Source: a virus. Taken from it: DNA of 43,946 bases. The stretch is taken from the IMG/VR virus record IMGVR_UViG_3300046519_000455, positions 1-43,946 of that record, one strand, 5' to 3'. Positions within the stretch are counted from its first letter, which is position 1, and each line of letters starts with the position of its first letter. Below are positions 25,714 to 32,756 of the stretch, one piece after another. The position numbers were made by a program, and so were the translations under genes. The notes beneath the pieces are model-generated. The model was not told the origin of the DNA, searched no databases, and saw only the letters and a program-made list of their open reading frames with translations.

Positions 25714-25800
25714 GCTGTCACCTTTCCGTCCACCGAATGCCTAAGCGTTCAGCGCCACCCATATCGGCGAAGGCTCCCAGAATAGCAACGATCCCACACG

Positions 25801-25842
25801 AAAAAACAGCGCCGCAGAGCCCTTAAAGGACGCCACGGCGCT
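25801..25842 (-). terminator. Rho-independent terminator ending the leftward replication operon
   Basis: On the minus strand, AGCGCCG/CGGCGCT with an intervening 21-base loop runs into GTTTTTT (A run at 25801-25806 on the plus strand). It lies 6 bases after the last leftward gene. With the opposing terminator at 25683-25713 it isolates the control region from the replication operon. Confidence 0.85.
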
Positions 25843-25847
25843 TATTG

Positions 25848-26528
25848 TTATCCTGCATCAGTTTCGGACTGCTTGGCCTCAGCCTTCAAGGCAGCATAGG
25901 CTATGCAGTCCTCAGCGCTGTCTTGGTGGTAGCCCGGCTTCGTGAAGAGCCGAACGTCCTTGAGGACCTGGAGCAACAGCCAGCCTTGTGGCTCACTCAG
26001 CTCGTGGCCTGTGATCGCGTTGAATGCGCGGACGGCCTTACCCATTGAGCGCTCGGACCCGCTAGCGTCGTATTGCTTCCCACGTTCGGCCATGAGGTCG
26101 GCGGCCTTCGTAAGGAGCTCAGGGGCGCTTTGCGTGCTTGATCCCTTTTGCGGGACCGGAGGGTCGAGACAGTCACAAGGGCAGATGGCGAGGTGTGCCC
26201 AGTCCGCCCTTCCCGATCCCCGACAAATTTTGCAATCCGGGTCCGCCTGCGGTGCGGTCTTGTCGAAGTCTGGGCCTGCCTGTTCAGGGGCAAGGCTCTC
26301 CACGAGCTCCGAGTAAACGGTGGTCGCCTTCTCCAGGTCGAAACGGGACAGGTCGTTGCCAAGAGCCGCGTCTAGGGGCGCACGGACTGCGACGTGATCC
26401 GCTTCAGGATCAAATTCAACACACGGCGTGGAGACCACAACCGTCTCCGGCCGCGTAATCCTACATCCGAAAGCGGCACAGTCACGCCGAATGCATTCGC
26501 CGACGTGGCCGCTACATTTCGTCCTCAT
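25848..26528 (-). CDS. DUF6378-type phage protein with Cys-rich motif
   Basis: A 226-residue protein. The N-terminal half contains several Cys residues, and a clear CX2C-x14-CXC cluster (CKICRGSGRADWAHLAICPC) around residue 100 probably binds zinc. The C-terminal 90 residues (LLTKAADLMAERGKQYDASG, then AFNAITGHELSEPQGWLLLQ and YHQDSAEDCIAYAALK) match the DUF6378 family, common in phages and of unknown biochemical role. It is the last gene of the leftward operon and overlaps the preceding gene by 4 bases (ATGA). Confidence 0.75.
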   Translation of the reverse strand: MRTKCSGHVGECIRRDCAAFGCRITRPETVVVSTPCVEFDPEADHVAVRAPLDAALGNDLSRFDLEKATTVYSELVESLAPEQAGPDFDKTAPQADPDCKICRGSGRADWAHLAICPCDCLDPPVPQKGSSTQSAPELLTKAADLMAERGKQYDASGSERSMGKAVRAFNAITGHELSEPQGWLLLQVLKDVRLFTKPGYHQDSAEDCIAYAALKAEAKQSETDAG

Positions 26529-26731
26529 GCGCCGCCCCCCTTGTGGAGCGCCTGCCCGAGAATATCGACCAGCTCGCGGGCCTGTTCGACGCCAATCTGG
26601 ACGTCATGCAAATCCCCATATTCGGAGACCTGAGCCAGTGCGATGCAGTCGCCCATATCCGTTACGGATAGGGTATCGAAGCCGGGTTCTTCGATGACGC
26701 GCACAGCGGACGGATTGGCAGAAGTTGCCAT
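26525..26731 (-). CDS. Hypothetical protein
   Basis: A 68-residue acidic product (MATSANPSAVRVIEEPGFDT, GDCIALAQVSEYGDLHDVQI, EQARELVDILGQAL). The alternating strand-helix pattern suggests a small alpha/beta domain. It overlaps the following gene by 4 bases. No family recognised. Confidence 0.6.
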   Translation of the reverse strand: MATSANPSAVRVIEEPGFDTLSVTDMGDCIALAQVSEYGDLHDVQIGVEQARELVDILGQALHKGGGA

Positions 26732-26766
26732 GAATTGCTCTCCTAGTGATTTTGGGGGTACGCCGG

Positions 26767-26976
26767 TTAGGCGTAGATGGTGCGAAGCTTCTGAGCGTCA
26801 CGCTCGAACGCCTTTGCGTCGGCGTCGAGGTGCAAGGAGGTCAGGGCGTCCAGCGTGTGGGCCCTGCCGCCCAACATGACCTTTATAGGCTTGCCCGATT
26901 TGCGGAGGTGGGCGGCTTTCGCCCGGAGCCGCGCGGCCAGGAAGTCGAGCTTACGCGCTTGGACTGCTGGGATCAT
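26767..26976 (-). CDS. Hypothetical basic helical protein
   Basis: A 69-residue product from the ATG at 26976, with GGAG at a workable spacing; a longer frame to 27036 has a Ser/Pro/Cys-rich shadow N-terminus and is rejected. It is strongly helical and basic at first (AVQARKLDFLAARLRAKAAHLRKSGKPIK) and acidic later. No recognised family. Confidence 0.6.
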   Translation of the reverse strand: MIPAVQARKLDFLAARLRAKAAHLRKSGKPIKVMLGGRAHTLDALTSLHLDADAKAFERDAQKLRTIYA

Positions 26977-27082
26977 CGGGCAGCTCTCCGGCGTGGCGGA
27001 GCATGAGAAAGAAGACGACGCCGGTAGCGAGCGCAAAGCCGCTGAAGGCCCCTGCGGCGTAGATGAGGGATGCGCCGATCAT
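26951..27082 (-). CDS. 43-residue single-span membrane protein
   Basis: MIGASLIYAAGAFSGFALAT followed by GVVFFLML forms one clear membrane helix, with a short polar C-terminus (RHAGELPDDPSSPSA). The ATG overlaps the upstream stop by 4 bases (ATGA) and the 3' end overlaps the next gene by 26 bases, a typical phage arrangement. Possible roles are membrane inhibitor or superinfection exclusion; nothing in the sequence decides. Confidence 0.6.
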   Translation of the reverse strand: MIGASLIYAAGAFSGFALATGVVFFLMLRHAGELPDDPSSPSA

Positions 27083-27402
27083 GCAGCGGACGCCTTGGCC
27101 TCTTCGGCCGCAATGGCCTCATCGAACTTTGCAACCACTTCGGCCTGCGTGCGGCCGGGGGCGTCGTTGAAGGTCGGGATCGACCAGCCGTCCAGTAATT
27201 GAGAAAGGGCGTATTGGGCGTGCCCAATCTCATCATGAGATACGCGGCGAAATGCGCCGATGATACAGAAACAGACGGCCGCTTCCGATGACGAAAGGGT
27301 TTCAGCGCCGTCAGCATCCCGAGCGTACCAGCCCTGCGTCCATCCGCCTTCCTTGGCGATCAGCTCGCGGGCTTCCTTCAGAATCTCGATAGTCGTCTTC
27401 AT
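27079..27402 (-). CDS. DUF6197-like protein
   Basis: A 107-residue product resembling the DUF6197 family: EILKEARELIAKEGGWTQGW, YARDADGAETLSSSEAAVCFCIIGAF, then SQLLDGWSIPTFNDAPGRTQAEVVAKFDEAI. Function of the family is unknown. Overlaps both neighbours by 4 bases. Confidence 0.7.
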   Translation of the reverse strand: MKTTIEILKEARELIAKEGGWTQGWYARDADGAETLSSSEAAVCFCIIGAFRRVSHDEIGHAQYALSQLLDGWSIPTFNDAPGRTQAEVVAKFDEAIAAEEAKASAA

Positions 27403-28193
27403 GCTTCAGGACTCCAGAGGATCGGCCGCCGTGCGTTGCCGTCCCAGTCAGTGTTTCGGAGGATGCGGGCGAGCCGCGCATTAAGGAGCGCAAGGTCCTC
27501 AGGGCTCATCCCCAGGAACTTCAGGTGCGCAGGGTCCTTGTCTTTGCGGAAAGCATCTTCGTAGGCCGCGACGACATTCGCCCAGGGGTCGCCTGGTTTC
27601 GTTAGGACCGTTGCGGCCCCCTTCGCCCCAATGCCCGGACAGCCCTTATAGCCGTCCGTGCTGTCGCCCATGAGGGTCTGATAGAACCAGAATTCCTCTG
27701 CGCTCTCGTGGGTCGTTTCGATCAGCTCGCCCATGCGGAAGAGCTTCACGTTCGGAAGGGTCTGCATGTCCTTGTCGTCGGACACAATGATCCGGTCTTT
27801 GTTGCTCGGGCGGGTCGCCAGGATGCCGATGTAATCGTCACCCTCTAGACAGGCCTCAGAGACGACAGGGAAGTCCCCATGCTCGCGAAGGTGCTCGATG
27901 ACTGCCCAATAGCACAGAGGCTTGCGGGTCGCCTTCCGGTGGGCCTTGTAGCCGTCCCAAAGGTCCTTGCGGAAGTTGTTCGGGCCGGAGAAGACCAGGA
28001 CGGCATCCACAGCGGCCAGCTTGTTCAGATAGCCCAGGACAGCCCGGTTGAAGGTGTCCAGCGCCTCGTCAAAGGAGCTGTTGAGGATGTGGACGACGTC
28101 GCCCGCTTCGTTCGTAAAGGCCGCTTCGCGCTCTACGGCCGAGCAGGCCTGGAAGAGCGTAAAGTCGGCGTCGATAAGGAGTTGCTTGGCCAT
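27399..28193 (-). CDS. 5'-3' exonuclease, T7 gp6-like (FEN/PIN superfamily)
   Basis: A 264-residue nuclease from the ATG at 28193 (MAKQLLIDADFTLFQACSAV), with GGAG just upstream. Features of phage FEN nucleases are visible: Asp8/Asp10 at the first strand, SGPNNFRKDLWDGYKAHRK, EACLEGDDYIGILATR (acidic cluster), IIVSDDKDMQTLPNV, and the helix-hairpin-helix GDSTDGYKGCPGIGAKGAATVL. In T7-like phages this enzyme removes RNA primers and degrades host DNA. It belongs to the leftward replication operon. Confidence 0.9.
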   Translation of the reverse strand: MAKQLLIDADFTLFQACSAVEREAAFTNEAGDVVHILNSSFDEALDTFNRAVLGYLNKLAAVDAVLVFSGPNNFRKDLWDGYKAHRKATRKPLCYWAVIEHLREHGDFPVVSEACLEGDDYIGILATRPSNKDRIIVSDDKDMQTLPNVKLFRMGELIETTHESAEEFWFYQTLMGDSTDGYKGCPGIGAKGAATVLTKPGDPWANVVAAYEDAFRKDKDPAHLKFLGMSPEDLALLNARLARILRNTDWDGNARRPILWSPEA

Positions 28194-28234
28194 GGGGCTC
28201 CGGTAGAGTAGAATGGTTAGGGGAGACTGCGCCA

Positions 28235-28486
28235 ATGAATGACCTTGAGCTTGACGAACTCATCGCCGCCGCAAACTCGGCCGCTCAGAATGCCGAGCTA
28301 CTTGTGGGGATCGTCATTCTCGATCGCGCTGAGCCCGTATGGATCAGACAGATGACGCGAAGCGATACGATGGTGATATTGGCGGATGACGCCGGGGGCA
28401 CTCACACTTTCGAGGCGTCCAGCGTTATGGGCAAACTGACGAAGCCGCGACCGAAGCCTTACAATATCTCAGCGTGGGGTGACTGA
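28235..28486 (+). CDS. Hypothetical protein on the opposite strand of the replication operon
   Basis: An 83-residue product (MNDLELDELIAAANSAAQNA, LLVGIVILDRAEPVWIRQMT, VILADDAGGTHTFEASSVMG) with GGGGAG upstream, divergent from the exonuclease gene. A -10-like TAGAAT lies about 25 bases upstream. It is coupled to the next gene by TGATG. Its orientation against the surrounding operon suggests independent, perhaps lysogenic or early, expression. Confidence 0.6.
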   Translation: MNDLELDELIAAANSAAQNAELLVGIVILDRAEPVWIRQMTRSDTMVILADDAGGTHTFEASSVMGKLTKPRPKPYNISAWGD

Positions 28487-28692
28487 TGGCTGGAGAGCTG
28501 GACGACATTCTGGCCCAGGTGGATTGCCCACGGTGCGGAAAGGAACTCAGCGTCCCTTATCGCGTCATCCGGCTCCAGAAGGCCGCAGGTTGCTCGTGCG
28601 GCGCCATGATCCGGCTAGAGGACGATACACCTATCGGTCGAATGCAGGCCCTTATAGACGAGCAGCACCCGCCTGAAGGGGCCAACGACTAA
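28486..28692 (+). CDS. Small zinc-ribbon-like protein
   Basis: A 68-residue product with CPRCGKELSVPYRVIRLQKA followed by GCSCGAM, a CX2C...CXC arrangement suited to a zinc ribbon. It begins within the TGATG stop-start junction of the upstream gene and ends overlapping the opposing gene at 28689 by 4 bases. Probably a nucleic-acid or protein-binding module; function unknown. Confidence 0.6.
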   Translation: MAGELDDILAQVDCPRCGKELSVPYRVIRLQKAAGCSCGAMIRLEDDTPIGRMQALIDEQHPPEGAND

Positions 28693-28970
28693 CGCCGGAC
28701 CTTGTGGTGCCGCAGATAGGCACGACGCACCTTCAGCAACTCAGGGTGCTTATTGATCCACATGCCCGTATCCGGCGCAAATTCGGTGCGGAAGAAGGCG
28801 TCTAGGACCGGGTGGCCTGTGTCTAGGGGCGGATCGACCTTTCGGGCCTCTTCGTCAAAGACATGGTCCGGGACGAGCGAGACGTCCTCCTTTTCGTAGG
28901 TGTAGGCCCAGATGGACAGGAGGATGCGTCGGCGGCGTTCGGTTTCCTCAGGGGTGCCCCAGGCGGTCAC
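28689..28970 (-). CDS. Hypothetical phage protein
   Basis: A 93-residue product starting at GTG (28970) in a GTGA overlap with the upstream stop. It contains TPEETERRRRILLSIWAYTYE and DPPLDTGHPVLDAFFRTEFAPDTGMWINKHPEL. The latter segment is a pattern I have met in small phage proteins, with a loose resemblance to the N-terminal helical part of NAD-dependent DNA ligases. No catalytic motif is present, so no function is assigned. Confidence 0.6.
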   Translation of the reverse strand: MTAWGTPEETERRRRILLSIWAYTYEKEDVSLVPDHVFDEEARKVDPPLDTGHPVLDAFFRTEFAPDTGMWINKHPELLKVRRAYLRHHKVRR

Positions 28971-29185
28971 GAAGCGAGGAAGCTATCCAGCGAAAAGACC
29001 TCACGCTTGCGGCCTGCCGCTGGCCCGCCGTCGCCAACGCGGACGACCTCACCATCTGGCGACAACCAGTCAGATTGTAGGCCGCGTGCTATCCATCGCT
29101 GAGCCTCATGCTTGACCGTAAACGCCTCAACGTCGCCAGTGCCCATCGCTGGGTTCACGATGTAGATATAGGACGACCGGGCCAT
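28967..29185 (-). CDS. Hypothetical protein
   Basis: A 72-residue product from the ATG at 29185 (MARSSYIYIVNPAMGTGDVE), with its start in a TGATG junction. Contains AFTVKHEAQRWIARGLQSDW, a short helix followed by a polar end. No family recognised. Confidence 0.6.
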   Translation of the reverse strand: MARSSYIYIVNPAMGTGDVEAFTVKHEAQRWIARGLQSDWLSPDGEVVRVGDGGPAAGRKREVFSLDSFLAS

Positions 29186-29496
29186 CAGCTCTGCTCCTGC
29201 CCGCAAGGTGCCTCATTGGCCGCTGCGTACTTCTCGCGATCCCCAAGCAGGACGGCCCGATCGGCCAGAACGCGCTTCACGGCCTCGTAGAGGTCGTCCC
29301 CTACCCCACTGGCCGAGGGCAGCGCGGACGCCTGAACCTTCTCGACCTCGCAGGGCTGGGGGACCGGAATGTAGACCGGTTGGGCTTCAGCGGCGGTAGG
29401 GGGCAGCGGGGCCTTTGCGGTCGTGGCGCACGCGGCCAGGGCGACCACAGGCGTCCAGAAAATAAAGCCGCGTAAGCGGCGGAGGAATTTGGTCAT
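29185..29496 (-). CDS. Lipoprotein, candidate outer-membrane spanin (Rz1-like)
   Basis: A 103-residue product from the ATG at 29496. Signal peptide MTKFLRRLRGFIFWTPVVALAAC with lipobox LAAC, then a Pro-rich segment (APLPPTAAEAQPVYIPVPQP), as in Rz1-type o-spanins, and a helical C-terminus. Spanins fuse inner and outer membranes at the last step of lysis. The likely i-spanin partner is encoded 0.8 kb upstream at 30291-30719. The two are not nested, which is unusual, so the pairing is inferred. Confidence 0.6.
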   Translation of the reverse strand: MTKFLRRLRGFIFWTPVVALAACATTAKAPLPPTAAEAQPVYIPVPQPCEVEKVQASALPSASGVGDDLYEAVKRVLADRAVLLGDREKYAAANEAPCGQEQS

Positions 29497-29732
29497 ATCT
29501 GCATCCTGTGGACCTCTACGCCCTCGCACTCGATGACCGCTTCACCGTAATTGATGCGGCGGAGGTGGTATGCGAGCGGAGGCGGGAGAGTGATTTCGCA
29601 GTCAAGGGGAGCGGGAGACCGGAAGTCGGGCTCCGGCTGAATGAACCATGTCCGAGCGCCCAGCCTTAGGGACGACAGGTTTCCCCACCGGTCCCAAAGC
29701 TCTTTAATCATCGCCTCGCGCTCGGGCGTCAC
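29493..29732 (-). CDS. Hypothetical protein
   Basis: A 79-residue product starting at GTG (29732) overlapping the upstream stop (GTGA). Aromatic-rich middle (LWDRWGNLSSLRLGARTWFI) and Pro-rich LDCEITLPPPLAYHLRRIN. No family recognised. Confidence 0.55.
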   Translation of the reverse strand: MTPEREAMIKELWDRWGNLSSLRLGARTWFIQPEPDFRSPAPLDCEITLPPPLAYHLRRINYGEAVIECEGVEVHRMQI

Positions 29733-29917
29733 TGACGCTTCTCCACGACCACGCGGCCGAGCTGAGCGATTTCCGCCCAGCCGCCGTTAGCGCGTTCGGT
29801 TGCGGCAAAGGACTGAGCGTCCGGAAGGTTGTCGAAGGGCTTTCGGCCCTTGGAATAGCGGACCTCGAAGGACAGCGTGGCGCTGGGGGGCCATAAGGGC
29901 TTGAGTTTCTGGAACAT
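29729..29917 (-). CDS. Hypothetical protein
   Basis: A 62-residue product (MFQKLKPLWPPSATLSFEVR, KGRKPFDNLPDAQSFAATER). The ATG lies immediately upstream of a tight junction with the previous stop (29918). The pattern FEVRYSKGRKPFDNL...AQSFAA suggests a small strand-helix domain. No family recognised. Confidence 0.55.
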   Translation of the reverse strand: MFQKLKPLWPPSATLSFEVRYSKGRKPFDNLPDAQSFAATERANGGWAEIAQLGRVVVEKRQ

Positions 29918-30286
29918 TTAGGCCCGTTCCTCCATGGCTTCCTGAGCAAACGAGTAGCCGTCCCAGTTGTCCACCCCTGCGGCCTCAAGGGCGTCGAGGA
30001 AGTCAAGACGGCGCTGCACGTCTGCCGGAAGGGCCAAGGGCGCGTCCTTCAAACCGAAGACGACTTCCCGCTTCACAGGGGTAAGGGCCAGCTCGGCTTC
30101 GCTGTCTGCGATCTGGACAGGTGTGTAGTGCTTAGGGTGCTCTAAGACCCATTTAGCGTGACGCTTCCGCCGTGTGTTGGCGGCGGCCAGCTTTTGCGGG
30201 CTTCCGACCAGCGCACCAGCAAAATTGACCGTCTTGCCGTAGGTCGTCAGAAACGACCCGTCGCTAAACTGATAGACCTGATACAT
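29918..30286 (-). CDS. Hypothetical protein
   Basis: A 122-residue product from the ATG at 30286 (MYQVYQFSDGSFLTTYGKTV), 4 bases after the upstream stop; longer in-frame extensions run into the spanin gene and are rejected. Basic middle (NTRRKRHAKWVLEHPKHYTP) and acidic helical C-terminus (FLDALEAAGVDNWDGYSFAQ). No family recognised. Confidence 0.6.
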   Translation of the reverse strand: MYQVYQFSDGSFLTTYGKTVNFAGALVGSPQKLAAANTRRKRHAKWVLEHPKHYTPVQIADSEAELALTPVKREVVFGLKDAPLALPADVQRRLDFLDALEAAGVDNWDGYSFAQEAMEERA

Positions 30287-30290
30287 GAGG

Positions 30291-30719
30291 TTACTCCTGA
30301 GGAGCGACCACCATTTCTTGGATGAGGCGCAAGGCTTCCCGGCTCCGCTCCAGCTCATCGGCTGAAGAGGCCTGTCGGGCCATAATGTCGGCTGCACGAT
30401 CGGACTGGACCTTGGCGAGCTTCTCAGCGGCGGCGATGCGCGACTTATAGGCCGCTCTGTCCGCATCGGCGGCTTGCTGCATCGCAAGGACCGCACGGTT
30501 CTGGGTGTCGATCAGGGCGTCTCGCGACGTGATGAGCTGAGCGTCCGTTTGGACCCGCTGCGTCAGCAACGCGACCTCTCCGCGCAGGGAGGTCACTAGG
30601 TCCCGTGCCGAGCCCAGGCGCTCCGTTTGGAGCCACCCGAACCCGACAGAGGCGAGCAGCGCGATACCCAGGCCGGAGGCGACATAGGCCCATAGGGACC
30701 TTGGGATCGCGAAGGCCAT
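30291..30719 (-). CDS. Rz-like inner-membrane spanin (i-spanin), putative
   Basis: A 142-residue protein with one N-terminal membrane helix (LWAYVASGLGIALLASVGFG) followed by a long uninterrupted coiled coil (residues 40-135, for example ARDLVTSLRGEVALLTQRVQ and KSRIAAAEKLAKVQSDRAAD). This is the Rz i-spanin layout. It sits in a membrane-protein cluster (with 30719-31135). No nested lipoprotein frame is evident inside it; the likely partner is 29185-29496. Confidence 0.65.
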   Translation of the reverse strand: MAFAIPRSLWAYVASGLGIALLASVGFGWLQTERLGSARDLVTSLRGEVALLTQRVQTDAQLITSRDALIDTQNRAVLAMQQAADADRAAYKSRIAAAEKLAKVQSDRAADIMARQASSADELERSREALRLIQEMVVAPQE

Positions 30720-31135
30720 CAGAGCAGCGGTTCTTTGCCGGTGAAGATGCTCTTGAACAGTTCCACCGACGCATTGCGCATGTCCGCCCAGTCCACCTCC
30801 TTCGCGACGGCGTCGAAGATCGAATAGAGCAGGATCGCGGGAATGAGCAGGAAGACGATCAGAGCCGCGAGCCGCGTGGCGACATGATCGCGCCAGAAGC
30901 GAGCGACCGGCGAAGCCACGGCAACGGCAGCGGTCGAGACGCTGGACTTCACGGCCGCACGGGTTGCGCCGGGGACATCGGTGCCGGTCAAGACATAGCG
31001 GATGGCCGGAATGAAGTCTTCGCGGACATCGCGCAGCGCTTCGCCGCCCGCCTTGAACATATGGCGGACCAGCAGCAACGGCACGGCCAGGAGATTGAGC
31101 GCAACACGCGAGCGGGAGAAATAGAAAGCGGTCAT
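30719..31135 (-). CDS. Integral membrane protein, possible holin
   Basis: A 138-residue product with two hydrophobic segments: near the N-terminus (VALNLLAVPLLLVRHMF) and at 95-112 (LAALIVFLLIPAILLYSIFD), separated by a polar loop. It lies directly before the i-spanin gene (shared TGATG-type junction), so a holin or antiholin role is plausible. Length and spacing of the segments are not diagnostic of a known holin class. Confidence 0.55.
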   Translation of the reverse strand: MTAFYFSRSRVALNLLAVPLLLVRHMFKAGGEALRDVREDFIPAIRYVLTGTDVPGATRAAVKSSVSTAAVAVASPVARFWRDHVATRLAALIVFLLIPAILLYSIFDAVAKEVDWADMRNASVELFKSIFTGKEPLL

Positions 31136-31395
31136 TTGGATTGGTCCTTGGTCAGGATGGCCACAGCCTCAGGGTCAGTGGCGATGTGATTTCCGCAGCG
31201 CTCTGCGTCCCGTAGGAGCATGAAGCCCCCAGAGGTCAGGCGAAGAGCGCCGTCGAGATAGATGCGGTAACGGTAAGTCCCGTCAGGGTGACGGAAGGTG
31301 TCGGAGGTGACTTCAGGCAGCGGCGGCAGGGAGGAGCTCCGAGGAGACCAGCTTGTCGCCACGGCGAGTGACCTTGAGGACCGGCCAGTCGTCAT
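31132..31395 (-). CDS. Hypothetical protein with unresolved start
   Basis: The well-formed part reads VTSDTFRHPDGTYRYRIYLD, GALRLTSGGFMLLRDAERCG, then DPEAVAILTKDQSK (about 60 residues). Between the end of the upstream frame (stop at 31313-31315) and an internal ATG near residue 59 there is no ATG, GTG or TTG in frame. The frame opens only at 31395, inside the upstream gene, with a low-complexity Ser/Arg N-terminus. Either that start is used, or a rare CTG start preceded by GGAG near 31330, or a ribosomal frameshift from the upstream gene. The end overlaps the next ATG by 4 bases. Confidence 0.4.
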   Translation of the reverse strand: MTTGRSSRSLAVATSWSPRSSSLPPLPEVTSDTFRHPDGTYRYRIYLDGALRLTSGGFMLLRDAERCGNHIATDPEAVAILTKDQSK

Positions 31396-31846
31396 GAACG
31401 CGCTGGGCTGGCGCCAAGATGTTGAAGGACTGCCCTAGGTTCACGTATTCGACCGTTTCGGGCTCGACGTTCACGAGGTCGTCGCAGTCTTCAGAGGTCC
31501 CACGGTAGAAGCCCCCGGAAACAGTGTGGCTCTGCACTGTTTCCTCCCCTTCCGCATCCGTGACGAGAGCCACGATAGGGTAATGCTTGTTCTTGGCGTC
31601 CGAACAGATGATGCAGGACTTGCGACCGTCGCGGGTCTCTACGGGCTTCGTCGGGTCGAACGCGGGGGCGACGTTGCGGATCGAGGGCTCGGAGTCATAG
31701 CCAATGTAGGCGCCGGTATGCTTGCTGTGCCACCATGTTTCACCGTCCGGCCACTTCACCAAAACTGTGCCGTCGCGGGTATCCTCTTTGATGAAGGTCA
31801 CGGGGCGGCCATCGGCCAATTCGAGGGGTTTCGTTACGTCGATCAT
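31313..31846 (-). CDS. Hypothetical protein with internal TKP-E-x-DGR repeat
   Basis: A 177-residue product from the ATG at 31846 (GGTGAG just upstream; an ATG at 31858 overlaps the neighbour). Two segments align: VTKPLELADGRPVTFIKEDT and PTKPVETRDGRKSCIICSDA, each followed by strand-rich sequence. This suggests a duplicated small beta domain of a type frequent in phage proteins. Its C-terminal Ala run overlaps the 31132-31395 frame. Function unknown. Confidence 0.6.
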   Translation of the reverse strand: MIDVTKPLELADGRPVTFIKEDTRDGTVLVKWPDGETWWHSKHTGAYIGYDSEPSIRNVAPAFDPTKPVETRDGRKSCIICSDAKNKHYPIVALVTDAEGEETVQSHTVSGGFYRGTSEDCDDLVNVEPETVEYVNLGQSFNILAPAQRVHDDWPVLKVTRRGDKLVSSELLPAAAA

Positions 31847-31851
31847 ATTAC

Positions 31852-32508
31852 TCACCATGTGAAGTGGTTGGCTTCCAGGTAGACCTGGGCGTGGCGGCGG
31901 ATGACGGAAGTAACCGGCCGTGAGGGGGCGATGGACTTGTGGGTCAGGCGAGCGAAAACCCGCCAGCCGCCTTCAGTGGCCGGACGTCCCCGATGCGGGG
32001 TCCGCTGGTCCATGGAGTACCAAGCGTTCGCCCGGATGCGCTGCTTGCGTGGGACCCAGTTCTCCATGTCGAAGGCGACTTCCGCATGGCTCTGCGGGAC
32101 CTCAGGGACCTCAAGCTCCTCGTCCAGGAACTCCGTCGTGGGTTCGTCGGAGACCCAAAGGTACATCGGGATATCCCGACCGGCCCCATAGTCGAAGGTT
32201 CCGTCGTGGGAGCCTACGAGGTCATAGCGGGTCCCGTCCGTGCGCGGGACGTTGTCGCAATGCCAGTTGGGGATGCACGGGTACTGATCCTTCATCAGCA
32301 TGTGGACCTTGACGTCCAGCTCCCATTGATCGCGGAATTGTTCGGCAATCGGGGCGCTGGCGATCAGCTCGGCCACGGAGGGCATGAAGGAGGCCGCGAG
32401 GTGCAGCGGGGCCCGAAAGAGCCCGCAATGGTCCGCCGACAATGCGGCATGATCGAAGTGAATGTCCGTGGCCTGGATAAGGCGCGGGACACGATAGATG
32501 AAGGTCAT
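31852..32508 (-). CDS. Putative 2-oxoglutarate/Fe(II) oxygenase-like protein
   Basis: A 218-residue product from the ATG at 32508 (ATGA overlap with the upstream stop). It has an HxD motif (His83-Cys-Asp85 in PNWHCDNVPR), a distal His172 (RTPHRGRP) and Arg183 in GWRVFARLT. This is the HxD...H...R order and spacing of double-stranded beta-helix 2OG-Fe(II) oxygenases, which hydroxylate proteins, small molecules or nucleobases. A metal-free cupin-fold structural role cannot be excluded. Placement among replication genes hints at a nucleic-acid-related role. The family call is motif-based. Confidence 0.45.
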   Translation of the reverse strand: MTFIYRVPRLIQATDIHFDHAALSADHCGLFRAPLHLAASFMPSVAELIASAPIAEQFRDQWELDVKVHMLMKDQYPCIPNWHCDNVPRTDGTRYDLVGSHDGTFDYGAGRDIPMYLWVSDEPTTEFLDEELEVPEVPQSHAEVAFDMENWVPRKQRIRANAWYSMDQRTPHRGRPATEGGWRVFARLTHKSIAPSRPVTSVIRRHAQVYLEANHFTW

Positions 32509-32756
32509 TCGTCGGGTTCCGATTTGCGGGTGATCCAGACGCCAAGGCCCCCTGCGGTGAGCACAAGGCCCATGCCGGTTCCGAAGTCTGTGGAGCTGAA
32601 GGCTTGGTGAAGGACGGCGGTGTGCCAGATGGACAGGCCGATTTGCGTAAGGGCCGCGAGGCACCAATAGACGCGAGCGGGCGTGTAGGTCTCGCCGTCC
32701 TTCGCGGTCAGAAGGTGCTTTACGGCCCCGCCGATCCGGTGGAGCCGCTGAAGCAT
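32505..32756 (-). CDS. Small membrane protein, holin-like candidate
   Basis: An 83-residue product with two hydrophobic stretches (RVYWCLAALTQIGLSIWHTA and GTGMGLVLTAGGLGVWI) and a charged C-terminus (TRKSEPDE). This size and topology resemble class II holins, but many phages encode similar inner-membrane proteins. ATGA overlap with the next gene. Confidence 0.5.
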   Translation of the reverse strand: MLQRLHRIGGAVKHLLTAKDGETYTPARVYWCLAALTQIGLSIWHTAVLHQAFSSTDFGTGMGLVLTAGGLGVWITRKSEPDE

